Below are positions 25,522-34,414 of a stretch of 64,000 bases of DNA, in pieces (position 1 is the stretch's first letter; each line of letters starts with the position of its first letter). The notes beneath the pieces were generated by a model. The model saw only the letters and a list, made by a program, of their open reading frames with translations, was not told the DNA's origin and made no database searches. The translations under genes were made by a program, and so were the position numbers. The DNA comes from JACKIC01 sp964392305 (GTDB taxonomy: Bacteria; Planctomycetota; UBA1135; UBA2386). The DNA lies in the NCBI GenBank assembly GCA_964392305.1, contig CAYMPV010000009.1:62001-126000 (forward strand). Reading direction: 5' to 3'.

Positions 25522-26630
25522 ACCACGACGTCCTGATGAACGAAGCGATCGAGCTGGCGCAGCGCGGTCGCGGCGAGGTCGAACCGAACCCACGCGTCGG
25601 CTGCATCCTGCTGCAGAACGGTGAGGTCGTGGCGCGCGGTTGGCACGAGTTCTTCGGCGGCCGCCACGCCGAGGCGATGGCGCTCGACGCGGCGCGTGAG
25701 GTCGGCGCTCGGCCCGACACCGCGATCGTCACCCTGGAGCCGTGTTCGACCGACAAGGGCCAGGACGGCAAGAAGACGCCGCCGTGCGCGCAGGCCCTGG
25801 TGCAGGCCGGCATCAAGACCGTGGTCATCGGCACGCTCGATCCGGATCCGCGCCATCGCCGCCACGGCATCGAGGTGCTCGAGCAGGCCGGCATCGAGGT
25901 GATCGACGGCGTGCTCAACTCGGCGTGCGACGCGATCAACGTGCCGTTCCGCAAGGCGCTGCAGCTGCAGCGGCCGTGGACGCTGTGCAAGTGGGCGATG
26001 ACCCTCGACGGCAAGACCGCCGCGCCGACCGGCGAGGCGCGCTGGATCTCGGGCCACGAGGCGCGCCGCCGCACCCACGAACTGCGCGCGCGCTGTTGCG
26101 CGGTGATGGTCGGATTCCGCACCGCGCAGATCGACGATCCCGAACTCACGGTGCGTCACGTTGCGGGCAAACAGCCGATCCGCATCGTCGTCGACCCGCT
26201 CGGTGAGATCGACGACGACAGCAACCTGGTGCGCACGGCGCGCACCGCGCCGACCTGGTTGCTGGCCAGCGAGGACGTCGATCCGCGGCGCAGCGGTCAC
26301 CTGTCGGACCTCGGGGTGCAGGTCGTGCACGTGCCGACCGCCGAGGGGCCGCGCCGCCTGAACCTGGGCCGCGCGTTCGCCGAACTGCATCGACGCGGTC
26401 TGCGCCGCGTGCTGGTCGAGGGTGGTGGCGGTCTGGTCGCCCAGATGTTCGCGTGGCATTGCGTCGACCAGGTGCTCGCGTTCATCGCGCCAAAGATCAT
26501 CGGCGGCAAGTTCGCGCCGACGCCGGTCGCGGGTGAGGGGCGGCCGTTCATGGCGGAGGCGTGGCGGCTGCACGACGTCAAGTACGAGGCCTGCGAGGAA
26601 GACCTCGCGGTGTCGGGCTTCGTCGAGTGA
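25518..26630 (+). CDS. ribD: bifunctional riboflavin deaminase/reductase RibD
   Basis: 370 aa with a GTG start. The N-terminal deaminase domain has the zinc motif HAEAMAL and EPC...PPC, with a slightly longer loop than usual between the cysteines (STDKGQDGKKTP). It begins with the typical EPNPRVGCILL. The C-terminal reductase domain contains KWAMTLDGKTAAPTGEARWISG and VEGGGGLVAQM. It catalyses the second and third steps of riboflavin biosynthesis. No other rib genes are in the window; the coupling to miaB is local. Confidence 0.95.
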   Translation: MNHDVLMNEAIELAQRGRGEVEPNPRVGCILLQNGEVVARGWHEFFGGRHAEAMALDAAREVGARPDTAIVTLEPCSTDKGQDGKKTPPCAQALVQAGIKTVVIGTLDPDPRHRRHGIEVLEQAGIEVIDGVLNSACDAINVPFRKALQLQRPWTLCKWAMTLDGKTAAPTGEARWISGHEARRRTHELRARCCAVMVGFRTAQIDDPELTVRHVAGKQPIRIVVDPLGEIDDDSNLVRTARTAPTWLLASEDVDPRRSGHLSDLGVQVVHVPTAEGPRRLNLGRAFAELHRRGLRRVLVEGGGGLVAQMFAWHCVDQVLAFIAPKIIGGKFAPTPVAGEGRPFMAEAWRLHDVKYEACEEDLAVSGFVE

Positions 26631-26664
26631 GGTGCTGTGTGCGCGTGGCACGACCGCGCCGAAG

Positions 26665-27678
26665 TCAGCGCGTGGACAGGCGTGCTGCGTCGCGCCGGCC
26701 GTCGCGCAGGCCGCGGAAGTAGGGCGGCAGGAACTTCACGCTGCGTTGCCACAACACGCCGATCACCGGCTTGACGATGGCCGCGAGCGCCAGTTGCACG
26801 AGCCGCTGGCCAGACGACAAGCGCTTGGCCGCGAACAGCGCCTTGCTGCGGGTCAGCCAGTAGACCTGACCCGCGGTGAGGTTGCCGAGCACCGGCGGTT
26901 CGTCCCGCCAGCAACCGCCGCCCTGATGCAGCGCCACGGCCCGCGGCTCGATCCACAGGGTGCGACCGCGCGTGTGCACTTCGCGGCACAGGTCGAGATC
27001 CTCGACGTAGAGGAAGAAGCGCTCGTCGAAGCGCAGACCGCTGCGCAGCAGGTCGGCGGCGAGCAGCATCAACGCGCCGGTCACGAACGTGGTCGCGAAC
27101 GGCGCGTCGGTCGACGGCGCGGCGCAGTGCAGGCGCGACAGGGTCAGCGGCCGGTAACAGCCGTTGGCGAACTGCAGGTCGCCGCTGTCGGTGTCGCGCA
27201 CGGTGCCGCCGACGATGCCGGCGTCCGGATGGGCCATCGCCGTCGCGCACAGTTGCTGCACCATGCCTTCGGTGGCCCGCGCGTCGGGGTTGAGCAGCAG
27301 CACGTGCTGGACCCGGGGGCACTCGGCGAGCACCGCGTCGATGCCGGCGTTGCAGCCCGAGCCGAAACCGCGGTTGTGGCCGGTGACCAGCAGCGCGGCA
27401 GCGCGGTCGGCGGGTGCGTCGTCGATGCCGTGCCGCAGCGCCGGCAACGGAGTCGGCCTGCCGTCGTTGTCGACCACCAACACCGGCACCTCGGGCGCGT
27501 GCTGCTGCAGCGACTGCACACAGTCCAGCGTCTGCTCGGCGTCGCGGTAGTGCACGACCACGGCGACGCAGGTGGCGACGCCCGCGCGCTCGCGCCAACT
27601 GGCCGAGCGGTGTGGCGGCGCGGCGGCGGTGGTTGCCGGTGCCGGTTCGACGCTGGTCGCGGGGCTCATCGCTGCCAT
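26665..27678 (-). CDS. family 2 glycosyltransferase (rhamnosyltransferase-like)
   Basis: 337 aa. The GT2 core shows VAVVVHYRDAEQTLDCVQSL, VLVVDNDG, GHNRGFGSGCNAGI and LLLNPDA, then FFLYVEDLDLCREVHTRGRTLWIEP, the acceptor-side signature of rhamnosyltransferase/WcaE-like enzymes. The C-terminal ~60 aa may be amphipathic. It probably adds a sugar to a lipid-linked or surface glycan at the cytoplasmic membrane face. It is convergent with ribD and divergent from the sulfotransferase. Confidence 0.88.
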   Translation of the reverse strand: MAAMSPATSVEPAPATTAAAPPHRSASWRERAGVATCVAVVVHYRDAEQTLDCVQSLQQHAPEVPVLVVDNDGRPTPLPALRHGIDDAPADRAAALLVTGHNRGFGSGCNAGIDAVLAECPRVQHVLLLNPDARATEGMVQQLCATAMAHPDAGIVGGTVRDTDSGDLQFANGCYRPLTLSRLHCAAPSTDAPFATTFVTGALMLLAADLLRSGLRFDERFFLYVEDLDLCREVHTRGRTLWIEPRAVALHQGGGCWRDEPPVLGNLTAGQVYWLTRSKALFAAKRLSSGQRLVQLALAAIVKPVIGVLWQRSVKFLPPYFRGLRDGRRDAARLSTR

Positions 27679-27761
27679 GGCATCGACCGTTCAGGGCCGG
27701 CAACTGCAGCGCGGCGCGCTGGATCCGGGGCGCCCGGCCTGCCTACACTGCCGCGCCGACG

Positions 27762-28847
27762 ATGATCGACTTCCTGCACGTGGGCATGCCCAAGGCGGCG
27801 AGCACCTGGTTGCAGGAGGCGATCTTCGCGCACCACCCGCAGCTCGCCGTGCTGGGCACGGTGGCCGGCGCGGGGGACGTGCACCACCGGTTCCGGCAGG
27901 AGGTGCGGCGGCTGGTGCGCGGCGGCGATCTCAGCGCCGACGTGGCGGCCTTCCGCGCCGCGATCGAGGGCCTCGCCCAGGAACGCCAGGCGCAGCGGCG
28001 CGCGCTCGGCCACGGTGCCGAAGTGCTCGGCGTGTCGAGCGAGATCCTCGCCGGCGACTGGCCGACCGGCCGCAACTCGCGCTTCCTGGCCCAGGCGCTG
28101 GCGCGCTGCTGGCCGCGCGCGAAGGTCGTGCTGGTGCTGCGCGAACAGCGGCGCCTGCTCGAGTCGAGTCATCAGGAGTACGTGCGGCAAGGCGGCACGC
28201 AGGGGCTGGGTGCGTTCGTGTTCGGGCCCGGGGTGAGCCGCGGCACCGTGCACGACGCCGAACTGCGGCGCACCCACGTCGTCGAGTACGGCAAGCTGGC
28301 GCCCAAGGTCGCGCTCTACCAGGAGTGTTTCGGGCGCGAGCGCGTGCACGTCGCCTGCATCGAACAACTGGTCGCCGATCCGGCCGCGTTCGTCGCCGGC
28401 CTGGCGTCGTTCCTGGAAGTTGCGCCGCTCGCGCCGCCCGAACAACGTACCAATCCGCAACTGTCACCCGCCGCGCTGGCGTTGCTGCGCCGCTGCAACT
28501 TCCTGTTCTCCACCGACCATCACCCGCGCTTCGGCTGCATGCCGATCAACGCGTTGCTGACGGCGTTCGCGGCGCGGCGCCCGGGACGAGAGCGCGCGGC
28601 CGAGAACCCGTATTGGTTGCCGCATGTCGTCAGCGCCCATACGCAGCGGCGCCTGGCCGAAGGTTGGCTGCCGGTGCTCGATCGCTGGGTGCTTCGGCAT
28701 CTACCGAAGGCGCCGTCGCGGCTCACGCAGTTGCCCGCCGCGTTGCGCACGTTCCTCGACGACGAGTACCGCCGCGACACGGCCGCGTTGCAGCCACTGG
28801 TCGGCTTCGATCTGGCCGCGCATGGTTACCTGACCGGGGCGAAGTAA
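27762..28847 (+). CDS. sulfotransferase family protein
   Basis: 361 aa from the ATG at 27762. The 5'-PSB (PAPS-binding) loop is HVGMPKAASTWLQ at residues 6-18. The 3'-phosphate-binding region is likely KVVLVLREQRRLLESSHQEYV, with Arg and the following Ser helix. It transfers sulfate from PAPS, plausibly to a surface polysaccharide or glycolipid given the neighbours. The next gene starts 9 bases downstream, so the two are probably one transcript. Confidence 0.85.
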   Translation: MIDFLHVGMPKAASTWLQEAIFAHHPQLAVLGTVAGAGDVHHRFRQEVRRLVRGGDLSADVAAFRAAIEGLAQERQAQRRALGHGAEVLGVSSEILAGDWPTGRNSRFLAQALARCWPRAKVVLVLREQRRLLESSHQEYVRQGGTQGLGAFVFGPGVSRGTVHDAELRRTHVVEYGKLAPKVALYQECFGRERVHVACIEQLVADPAAFVAGLASFLEVAPLAPPEQRTNPQLSPAALALLRRCNFLFSTDHHPRFGCMPINALLTAFAARRPGRERAAENPYWLPHVVSAHTQRRLAEGWLPVLDRWVLRHLPKAPSRLTQLPAALRTFLDDEYRRDTAALQPLVGFDLAAHGYLTGAK

Positions 28848-28856
28848 GGTGAAGGC

Positions 28857-29537
28857 ATGACGCAACGGCCAGTCGGCAGGCAGGTGGTGATCGTGGGCGC
28901 CGGCGGCCACGGCCGCGACACGCTCGACATCTTCAAGGCGGTCAACGTCGCCGCGCCGGGCAGCTGGCACGTGTTGGGCTTCGTCTCGGAACTCGCCAGC
29001 GACCACGGCCGCGAGGTCGGCGGCTTGCCGGTGCTCGGCGATTGGCGGTGGTTCGAGACCCAGGATCCGGCGTCGTTGCCGCTGGTGGTGTGTGCGGTCG
29101 GGGACCCGGCGCTGCGCCGCCGGCTCGTCGAGCAGGCCCGGCGCCTGGGCCTGGCGTTCGCGAGCGTGGTGCATCCTGCCGCGGTCGTGCCCGAAGAAGC
29201 TGCGCTCGGGGTGGGCGCGTTGGTGTCCGCGGGCGTGATGACGACGAGCTCGATCAGGCTCGGGGAGCACGTGATCCTGAACCTTGGCTGCACCGTTGCC
29301 CACGACGCGGTGCTCGGCGACTTCGTGACGATCGCTCCGGGCGTGCACGTCAGCGGTCACGTGCAGATCGGCGCGGGCTGCGACTTGGGAACGGGCGCGG
29401 TGGTGTTGCCCAAGGTCACGATCGGCGCGGGCGCGATCGTCGGCGCGGGCGCGGTGGTGACCAAGGACCTGCCCGCGGACTGCACGGCGGTCGGAGTGCC
29501 GGCGCGCGTGATCAAGCAGCGCGCGGCGCGCGGCTGA
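28857..29537 (+). CDS. NeuD/PglD-type sugar O/N-acyltransferase (left-handed beta-helix)
   Basis: 226 aa. The N-terminal Rossmann-like PglD/NeuD domain begins VVIVGAGGHGRDTLDIF. After residue about 100 come hexapeptide repeats (VVHPAAVVPEEAALGVGALVSAGVM..., GAGCDLGTGAVVLPKVTIGAGAIVGAGAVVTKDL). This family N-acetylates amino-sugar nucleotides or O-acetylates sialic-acid-like sugars. With the DegT aminotransferase about 3 kb away, an N-acyl amino sugar is the most likely product. Confidence 0.9.
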   Translation: MTQRPVGRQVVIVGAGGHGRDTLDIFKAVNVAAPGSWHVLGFVSELASDHGREVGGLPVLGDWRWFETQDPASLPLVVCAVGDPALRRRLVEQARRLGLAFASVVHPAAVVPEEAALGVGALVSAGVMTTSSIRLGEHVILNLGCTVAHDAVLGDFVTIAPGVHVSGHVQIGAGCDLGTGAVVLPKVTIGAGAIVGAGAVVTKDLPADCTAVGVPARVIKQRAARG

Positions 29538-29574
29538 TCGCTGCGTTCCTGCCCTGGGCTTCCTGCGAATGCGA

Positions 29575-29608
29575 CACGGCGGCGGCACCCGGAGGTGCCG
29601 CCGCCGTG
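29575..29608. terminator. strong bidirectional hairpin
   Basis: CACGGCGGCGGCACC and its exact complement form a perfect 15-bp stem around a CGGA loop. It sits between the converging acyltransferase (stop 29537) and small lipoprotein (stop 29651) genes. There is no T-tract, but position and stability fit a shared terminator. Confidence 0.65.
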
Positions 29609-29650
29609 GGCTGAGTGCACCGACGCCCTGGCGAGGCGTCGCCGTCGAGA

Positions 29651-30097
29651 TCACTTGCGCACGAAGGTCATCTTCATCTTCTGCCCCATGCTCTCCTCCT
29701 CGACGCTGAACTTGCCGCCTTCGTAGTCGGCGACCTTGGTCTCCTCTTTGCCATCGTCACCCTTCATCGTCATCGAGAGCTTGCCGGCGTCGAGCTTCCA
29801 GGTGCCCGTCGCATTCTGCTTGGTCTCCTTGCCCATCATCGTCATCTGGGTCTCGCCCGTGGCGGTGCCATCGGCGTTCAACGTGATGGTGATGTTCATG
29901 CCGTCGACCATCGAGTCGACCATCTTCATGGCGTCGGCGTTGGTCTTGGCTTCGGCAGGCATCTTCTCGAGCATTGCCGCCTTCACCGCGGTCTTGTCGA
30001 GTTGGTAGGTGCCCTTGGCGCTGGTTGCGGCTTCGGCGCTGCAGCCGGCGAGGGTGAGGGCGAGGGTCGAGACGAGAACGAAAAGGGTCTTCTTCAT
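29651..30097 (-). CDS. small lipoprotein, function unknown
   Basis: 148 aa from the ATG at 30097 (MKKTLFVLVSTLALTLAGC). The signal peptide ends in a classic lipobox (LAGC). The mature part is Lys/Met/Thr-rich: GTYQLDKTAVKAAMLEKMP, then NITITLNADGTATGETQMTMMGKE and a final TGTWKLDAGKLSMTMKGDDG...KMKMTFVRK. The pattern of alternating beta strands, with WKLDxGKLxMT, resembles small lipocalin-like bacterial proteins. No catalytic motif. It is notably less Ala/Arg-rich than its neighbours. Confidence 0.8.
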   Translation of the reverse strand: MKKTLFVLVSTLALTLAGCSAEAATSAKGTYQLDKTAVKAAMLEKMPAEAKTNADAMKMVDSMVDGMNITITLNADGTATGETQMTMMGKETKQNATGTWKLDAGKLSMTMKGDDGKEETKVADYEGGKFSVEEESMGQKMKMTFVRK

Positions 30098-30184
30098 GGC
30101 GCGGAATGGTACGCAGGCCGCAACGAATGCCAATGGGGTGGCCCGCTCGTGTCGCCGTGGCGTGGGCCGCCGACGGCAGACCGT

Positions 30185-32461
30185 TCACGCCAGGACCGGG
30201 TGACAGTCGTTCTCGACGGATGGTGAGGCCATCCACCAGGGCCGGGCATCGACGACCTCGCGCCGCTCTTCGTAGTGCCGTGTGACCACGCGATCGACGA
30301 ACCCCATCGCTGCGCCCGCGCGCGCGAAACGTGACCACAGGTTCCAGTCGCCCGGTTCGTCGAGGCGCCACGCGTCGAGGTCGTGGCGGATGGCGGCGAT
30401 GCGGCGGTGGTAGAAGACCGCCGAGTGGCAGATGTTGCCGCGCTGCAGCGAGGGTGCGCCCTGGTGCGCCCAGGTGCCGTTGCTGCGTTCGGACTCGGCG
30501 ATGCCCCAGGCGAAGTCGAGGTCGCGAGCCAGGCACTCGCGCAGCAGCACCTCGACGTGGTCGGGTGTGAACTCGTCGTCGTCGTCGAGCGGCGCGATCC
30601 ACTCGCCGCGCGCCAGTTCGACGCCGTGGTTCATCGGGGTGCTGCCGGCGACCATCCAACGCAGTTCGGCATCGGCGGGGTAGCGACCGCGTTCGGGCAG
30701 GTTGACGAACTTGATGCGCGGGTCGTCGACCGACAACACGGCGTTGGCGGTGGCTTCGTCGCAGCAGTCGCCGACGACCAGGATCTCGAGGTTGTCGTAG
30801 GTCTGCGCGATCGCCGACGCGAGCGCCCGTTCGGCGACGAGGCGGCCGCGGTTGTAGGTGGCGATGCGCACCGTCACCAGCGGCCGTTGCTCGAACGGTG
30901 TCGGCCGCCGCGGTTGCGAGGCCAACTCGCGCCGCAGCGCGTTGCACTGCGCACGTTGGCGGCGCAACACGGCGAAGCCACCGCGGCGCCAGCGTTTCCA
31001 CAGCAGTTGCAGCGTCGACCGTTTGCGCACCGAGAGGTCCAGCGCGATGGCGCACAGCGACAGCGTGGTGACGACGCCGATCGTCAGGGTCGCCAACGCG
31101 CCGAGCTGCAGCGCGGCGGCGGCGGACAGCAGCAACGCGGTCGCGGCCGTGATCGTGCCGCCGACCAGGTAACCGGCCAGCGATGGTCGTGACCATTGCG
31201 CCCACGACAGACCGAGGCGGGGCAGCGCCAGCAGCGGGAACAGCAGCCAGTTCGACAGCAGGATCGTCACCAACGAACCGATCGCGGGTCCGGTGGGCAG
31301 ACCGCCGAGCGCGAGCGCGACGCTGATGGTGACGTTCACGGGCAGGGCGATCGCCGTGGTCGCATAGAGCACGCGGTGTTGTGCGGCGGCGATCGACAAC
31401 GACGACAGCACGTGCGTCGGCGTGTTGACCACCCACAGCAATGCGTAGAGCGTGAGCACCTGCACCGCCAGCGGCGGCACGCTGCCGACCCACAGCGTCA
31501 GGATCGGCGCGGCGCACAGGATGCACAGGCCGAAGCCTGCGGCCGAGAGCGTGTTGCCCAGGAACAGGGTCGCCGCCAGGCAATCGGCGCGTCTGCCGCC
31601 GCGCGCCGTGACGAAGCGCGGGAACGCGGCGCCCATCACGGCGAACAGCAGGCCGGCGCACGCCGCGGCGAAGCGTGAGCCCAGCGAGTAGTGGCCCGCC
31701 GCGCCTTCGCCGAACACCGCGCCGACCAGCGGTACATCGGCCATCTGGCCCAGCCACGCGCCGGCGGTGGAGACCCAGATGGGCAGCGCGAACAGTGTCA
31801 CCGCGCGCAATTCCGGGCGCGCCGCGCCGGCGCCCTCGGGGCGGTCGAAGAGATGCTGCCGGCGCATCCAGACGAACAGCGCGGCCTGCACCAGCAGGCG
31901 GCTGACCAGCAGCGCGAACGCCGCCCCGGCCAGCCCGTGGCTGTCGAGAGTCAGCCACAGCAGCACGATGCCGAGCACGCTCTGCGCGGTCGTCGCGGCG
32001 GCGACGGCGTCGAAGCGTTCGCGGCCGCGCAGCACCGCGAACAACGGGGCGCCCAGTGACGCGGCGGCGGCCTCGAGCGCGGTCAGGAAGGTGATCAGGC
32101 TGGCGGTGTCTGCAGCTTCGCCGGTGACCCCGAGCAACGCACCGGGTGCCCCTGCGGCCAATGCGCCGACGGCGATCGCCAGCGCCGCGATGCCGACATG
32201 CATCCGGAGGGCCGCGCGGATGCGTGCCCAGGCCTGCACGCCGCCGGCCGCCAGCAGCGCCGCGTCGCGACTGACCGCGAACGCGAGGCCCCCGTCGAGC
32301 AGCAGCAGGATGCCGCGCAGCGCCACGACCGTGGCCCACAGCCCGTAGGCCTCGTCACCGAGGCGGCGGAAGATCAGCGCGGTGACGACGAACGGCGCCA
32401 CCGTCGCGGCCAGCCAGGCGACGCTGTTGCCCAGCGCCTTGCGGGCCATGCTGTGTTTCAT
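30185..32461 (-). CDS. polysaccharide flippase fused to a GT2 glycosyltransferase
   Basis: 758 aa from the ATG at 32461. Residues 1 to about 490 form a polytopic Wzx/MATE-like oligosaccharide flippase (about 12-14 helices; start ALGNSVAWLAATVAPFVVTALIF). A basic linker (KRWRRGGFAVLRRQRAQ) leads to a GT-A domain from about residue 526 with VTVRIATYNRGRLVAERALASAI, VGDCCDEAT and the acidic LDDDDEF metal motif. Fusing lipid-linked-glycan flipping with glycosyl transfer in one chain is unusual. The start overlaps the stop of the aminotransferase gene by 4 bases. Confidence 0.88.
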   Translation of the reverse strand: MKHSMARKALGNSVAWLAATVAPFVVTALIFRRLGDEAYGLWATVVALRGILLLLDGGLAFAVSRDAALLAAGGVQAWARIRAALRMHVGIAALAIAVGALAAGAPGALLGVTGEAADTASLITFLTALEAAAASLGAPLFAVLRGRERFDAVAAATTAQSVLGIVLLWLTLDSHGLAGAAFALLVSRLLVQAALFVWMRRQHLFDRPEGAGAARPELRAVTLFALPIWVSTAGAWLGQMADVPLVGAVFGEGAAGHYSLGSRFAAACAGLLFAVMGAAFPRFVTARGGRRADCLAATLFLGNTLSAAGFGLCILCAAPILTLWVGSVPPLAVQVLTLYALLWVVNTPTHVLSSLSIAAAQHRVLYATTAIALPVNVTISVALALGGLPTGPAIGSLVTILLSNWLLFPLLALPRLGLSWAQWSRPSLAGYLVGGTITAATALLLSAAAALQLGALATLTIGVVTTLSLCAIALDLSVRKRSTLQLLWKRWRRGGFAVLRRQRAQCNALRRELASQPRRPTPFEQRPLVTVRIATYNRGRLVAERALASAIAQTYDNLEILVVGDCCDEATANAVLSVDDPRIKFVNLPERGRYPADAELRWMVAGSTPMNHGVELARGEWIAPLDDDDEFTPDHVEVLLRECLARDLDFAWGIAESERSNGTWAHQGAPSLQRGNICHSAVFYHRRIAAIRHDLDAWRLDEPGDWNLWSRFARAGAAMGFVDRVVTRHYEERREVVDARPWWMASPSVENDCHPVLA

Positions 32462-33576
32462 CGCCGCGCGCTGGCGCCAGCCGCAGTCTGCGCGGCCGCG
32501 CGAACCACACCGCAGATCTCGTCGATCGTCTGGTCGGCCAGCTCGGCGTAGAGCGGCACACACAGGATGTGGTCGAAGAGGTGGTCGGTTGCGGGCAGCG
32601 GTTCGTCGGCGAACGCGAAGAACGCGTCCATGCGGTGACAGGGCCGGAAGTACAGCTTGGTCTGGATGTCGCGCGCGGCCAGCGCGGTGCGCGCGCGTTC
32701 GCGCGCGTCGTGGTCGTCGAACACCAGGGCCAGGTCCTTGAAGGTGCTGCGGTCCTCGCTGCGCACGTGCTGGAACCGCACCTCGGGAACGTCGCTCAGC
32801 AGTTCGCGGTAACGTGCGATCTGCGTGTCGCGGTGGGCCAGCACTGCGTCGATGGTCGGCAAGGTCAGCGTGCCGAGCGCGGCGTGCAGTTCGGACATCT
32901 TGCCGTTCATGCCCGCGAACTGGCTGTTGTAGTCGTGCTGGAAGCCGTAGGCGCGTGCGTACTCGACACGGCGCAGCAGGCGCTCGTCGCGCGTGGTCAC
33001 CAGGCCACCTTCGGCGCAGGTCACGGGCTTGGTGCCCGACAGGCTGAACACCTCGACGTCGCCCAGGCCCCCGACCGGGGTGTCGCCGCGGCGCGAGCCG
33101 TAGCCGTGTGCCGCGTCGAACAGCAACTTCGCGTCGCACGACTTCGCGAGCGCGCCGAGTCGGTCGGCGTCACACGGGTTGCCGAACACGTGCGTGGCGA
33201 CGATCAGGCTCGGGCCGCAGCGGTCGACGGCGGCGGCGGCCGCGTCGGGGTCCATGCAGAAAGTCTGCGGGTCGACGTCGACGAACACCGGGATCAGGTC
33301 GTTCCACAGCACCGCGTTGATCGTCGAGTTGAACGTGAACGACGGCACCAGACACGTCGTGCCGGCGGGCAGGTCCAGGCACGAGATCGCGCAGCACAGA
33401 CCGACGTCGCCGCTGCTCGTGGTGCGCGTGCCGACCTGCAGCTGGCGGCTCGCGATCTGCTCGAGCTGCTGCGAGAACGTGCCGAAGTTCGACAGCATGC
33501 GCGTCGACCAGATCTGCTCGAGCAGCTGCACGTAGTCCGCGAGAGGGGGCAGTTGGGGGCGCGTGATCGGGATCAT
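32458..33576 (-). CDS. DegT/DnrJ/EryC1/StrS family sugar aminotransferase
   Basis: 372 aa. PLP-fold landmarks: MLSNFGTFSQQLE near the start, GLCCAISCLDLPAGTTCLVPSFTFNSTINA, DAAHGYGS (Asp contacting the cofactor ring) and SLSGTKPVTCAEGG with the likely Schiff-base Lys in GTK. These enzymes transfer an amino group from Glu to keto-sugar nucleotides. Coupled by 4-base overlaps to both the flippase-GT and methyltransferase genes. It probably supplies an amino sugar for the surface glycan. Confidence 0.93.
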   Translation of the reverse strand: MIPITRPQLPPLADYVQLLEQIWSTRMLSNFGTFSQQLEQIASRQLQVGTRTTSSGDVGLCCAISCLDLPAGTTCLVPSFTFNSTINAVLWNDLIPVFVDVDPQTFCMDPDAAAAAVDRCGPSLIVATHVFGNPCDADRLGALAKSCDAKLLFDAAHGYGSRRGDTPVGGLGDVEVFSLSGTKPVTCAEGGLVTTRDERLLRRVEYARAYGFQHDYNSQFAGMNGKMSELHAALGTLTLPTIDAVLAHRDTQIARYRELLSDVPEVRFQHVRSEDRSTFKDLALVFDDHDARERARTALAARDIQTKLYFRPCHRMDAFFAFADEPLPATDHLFDHILCVPLYAELADQTIDEICGVVRAAAQTAAGASARR

Positions 33577-34316
33577 GAGTGGTCCTCCCGCGGGACGCGG
33601 GCTTCGAAGATCAACTTGCTGTCGGCGCGGGTCTCGAGCCCGGCGAGGTCGTCGTGCGCGCTCTGGCCGAGGTCGCAGCGGCGGATGTCGGTGAACCCGG
33701 CGAGCCGCAGCCGGTGATCGAGTTCGGCGGCGTCGTAGAGGTGCTGATGGCCCCAGCCGCGCATCGCCTGGTTGAGCATGCGCGCCGGCGTGTCGATCCA
33801 TTCGTGGCCGGGCCACTGCACCCAGTCCTGGTTGCGCCAGTCGTCGGTGTAGGCCGACACCAGCGCGGTGAGGTCCGGCGTGGCGATGCGCAACACGCCG
33901 CCCGGCGCGAGCACGCGGCGGCATTCGCGCAACAGGTGCTGGCCCTGTTCGCACGACAGGTGCTCGATCAGGTGCTCGGAGTAGATGCGCTGGACGCTGC
34001 GACTTTCGATCGGCAGGCGGCCGCCGAGGTCCAGGCGCACGTCGGGCGTGCCATCGAGGTCGACGTTGGTCCAGCCCGAGAGCGGTGCGTTGCCGCTGCC
34101 CAGGCACAGGTGGGTCTTGCCGCGCAGTCGCGGCGCGGCGAGGGTGCGCAGCCACGCGGCCCGCAGTTGGCACAAGCCCTCACCCAGGCGCCGCCAGACC
34201 AGCTTCGTGCCCAGGCGCGCGTAACGCCGCAGCGACTGCGTCGCGGTCCGCTTCGGCGCTTGGGCCTGGCGGAGCGGCGTCGGGGTCGCGGTCACAATGG
34301 CGTCCAGGGTCAGCAC
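33573..34316 (-). CDS. class I SAM-dependent methyltransferase
   Basis: 247 aa. Motif I is HLCLGSGNAPLSGWTNVDLDG, followed by LPIESRSVQRIYSEHLIEHL and LRECRRVLAPGGVLRIATPDL, a pattern common to glycan-cluster methyltransferases. It acts in the cytoplasm on a sugar or glycan intermediate. It is the first gene of the three-gene minus-strand operon with the aminotransferase and flippase-GT. Confidence 0.88.
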   Translation of the reverse strand: MLTLDAIVTATPTPLRQAQAPKRTATQSLRRYARLGTKLVWRRLGEGLCQLRAAWLRTLAAPRLRGKTHLCLGSGNAPLSGWTNVDLDGTPDVRLDLGGRLPIESRSVQRIYSEHLIEHLSCEQGQHLLRECRRVLAPGGVLRIATPDLTALVSAYTDDWRNQDWVQWPGHEWIDTPARMLNQAMRGWGHQHLYDAAELDHRLRLAGFTDIRRCDLGQSAHDDLAGLETRADSKLIFEARVPREDHS

Positions 34317-34414
34317 AGCGCGGATGGGGCCACCGGGCCCTTCTCATGGGGGCAACGGCGCACTCATCGGCAGGCCGCGGGCGGGGCCTGAGCAAAACCG
34401 GCCGCAAGCCCGGC

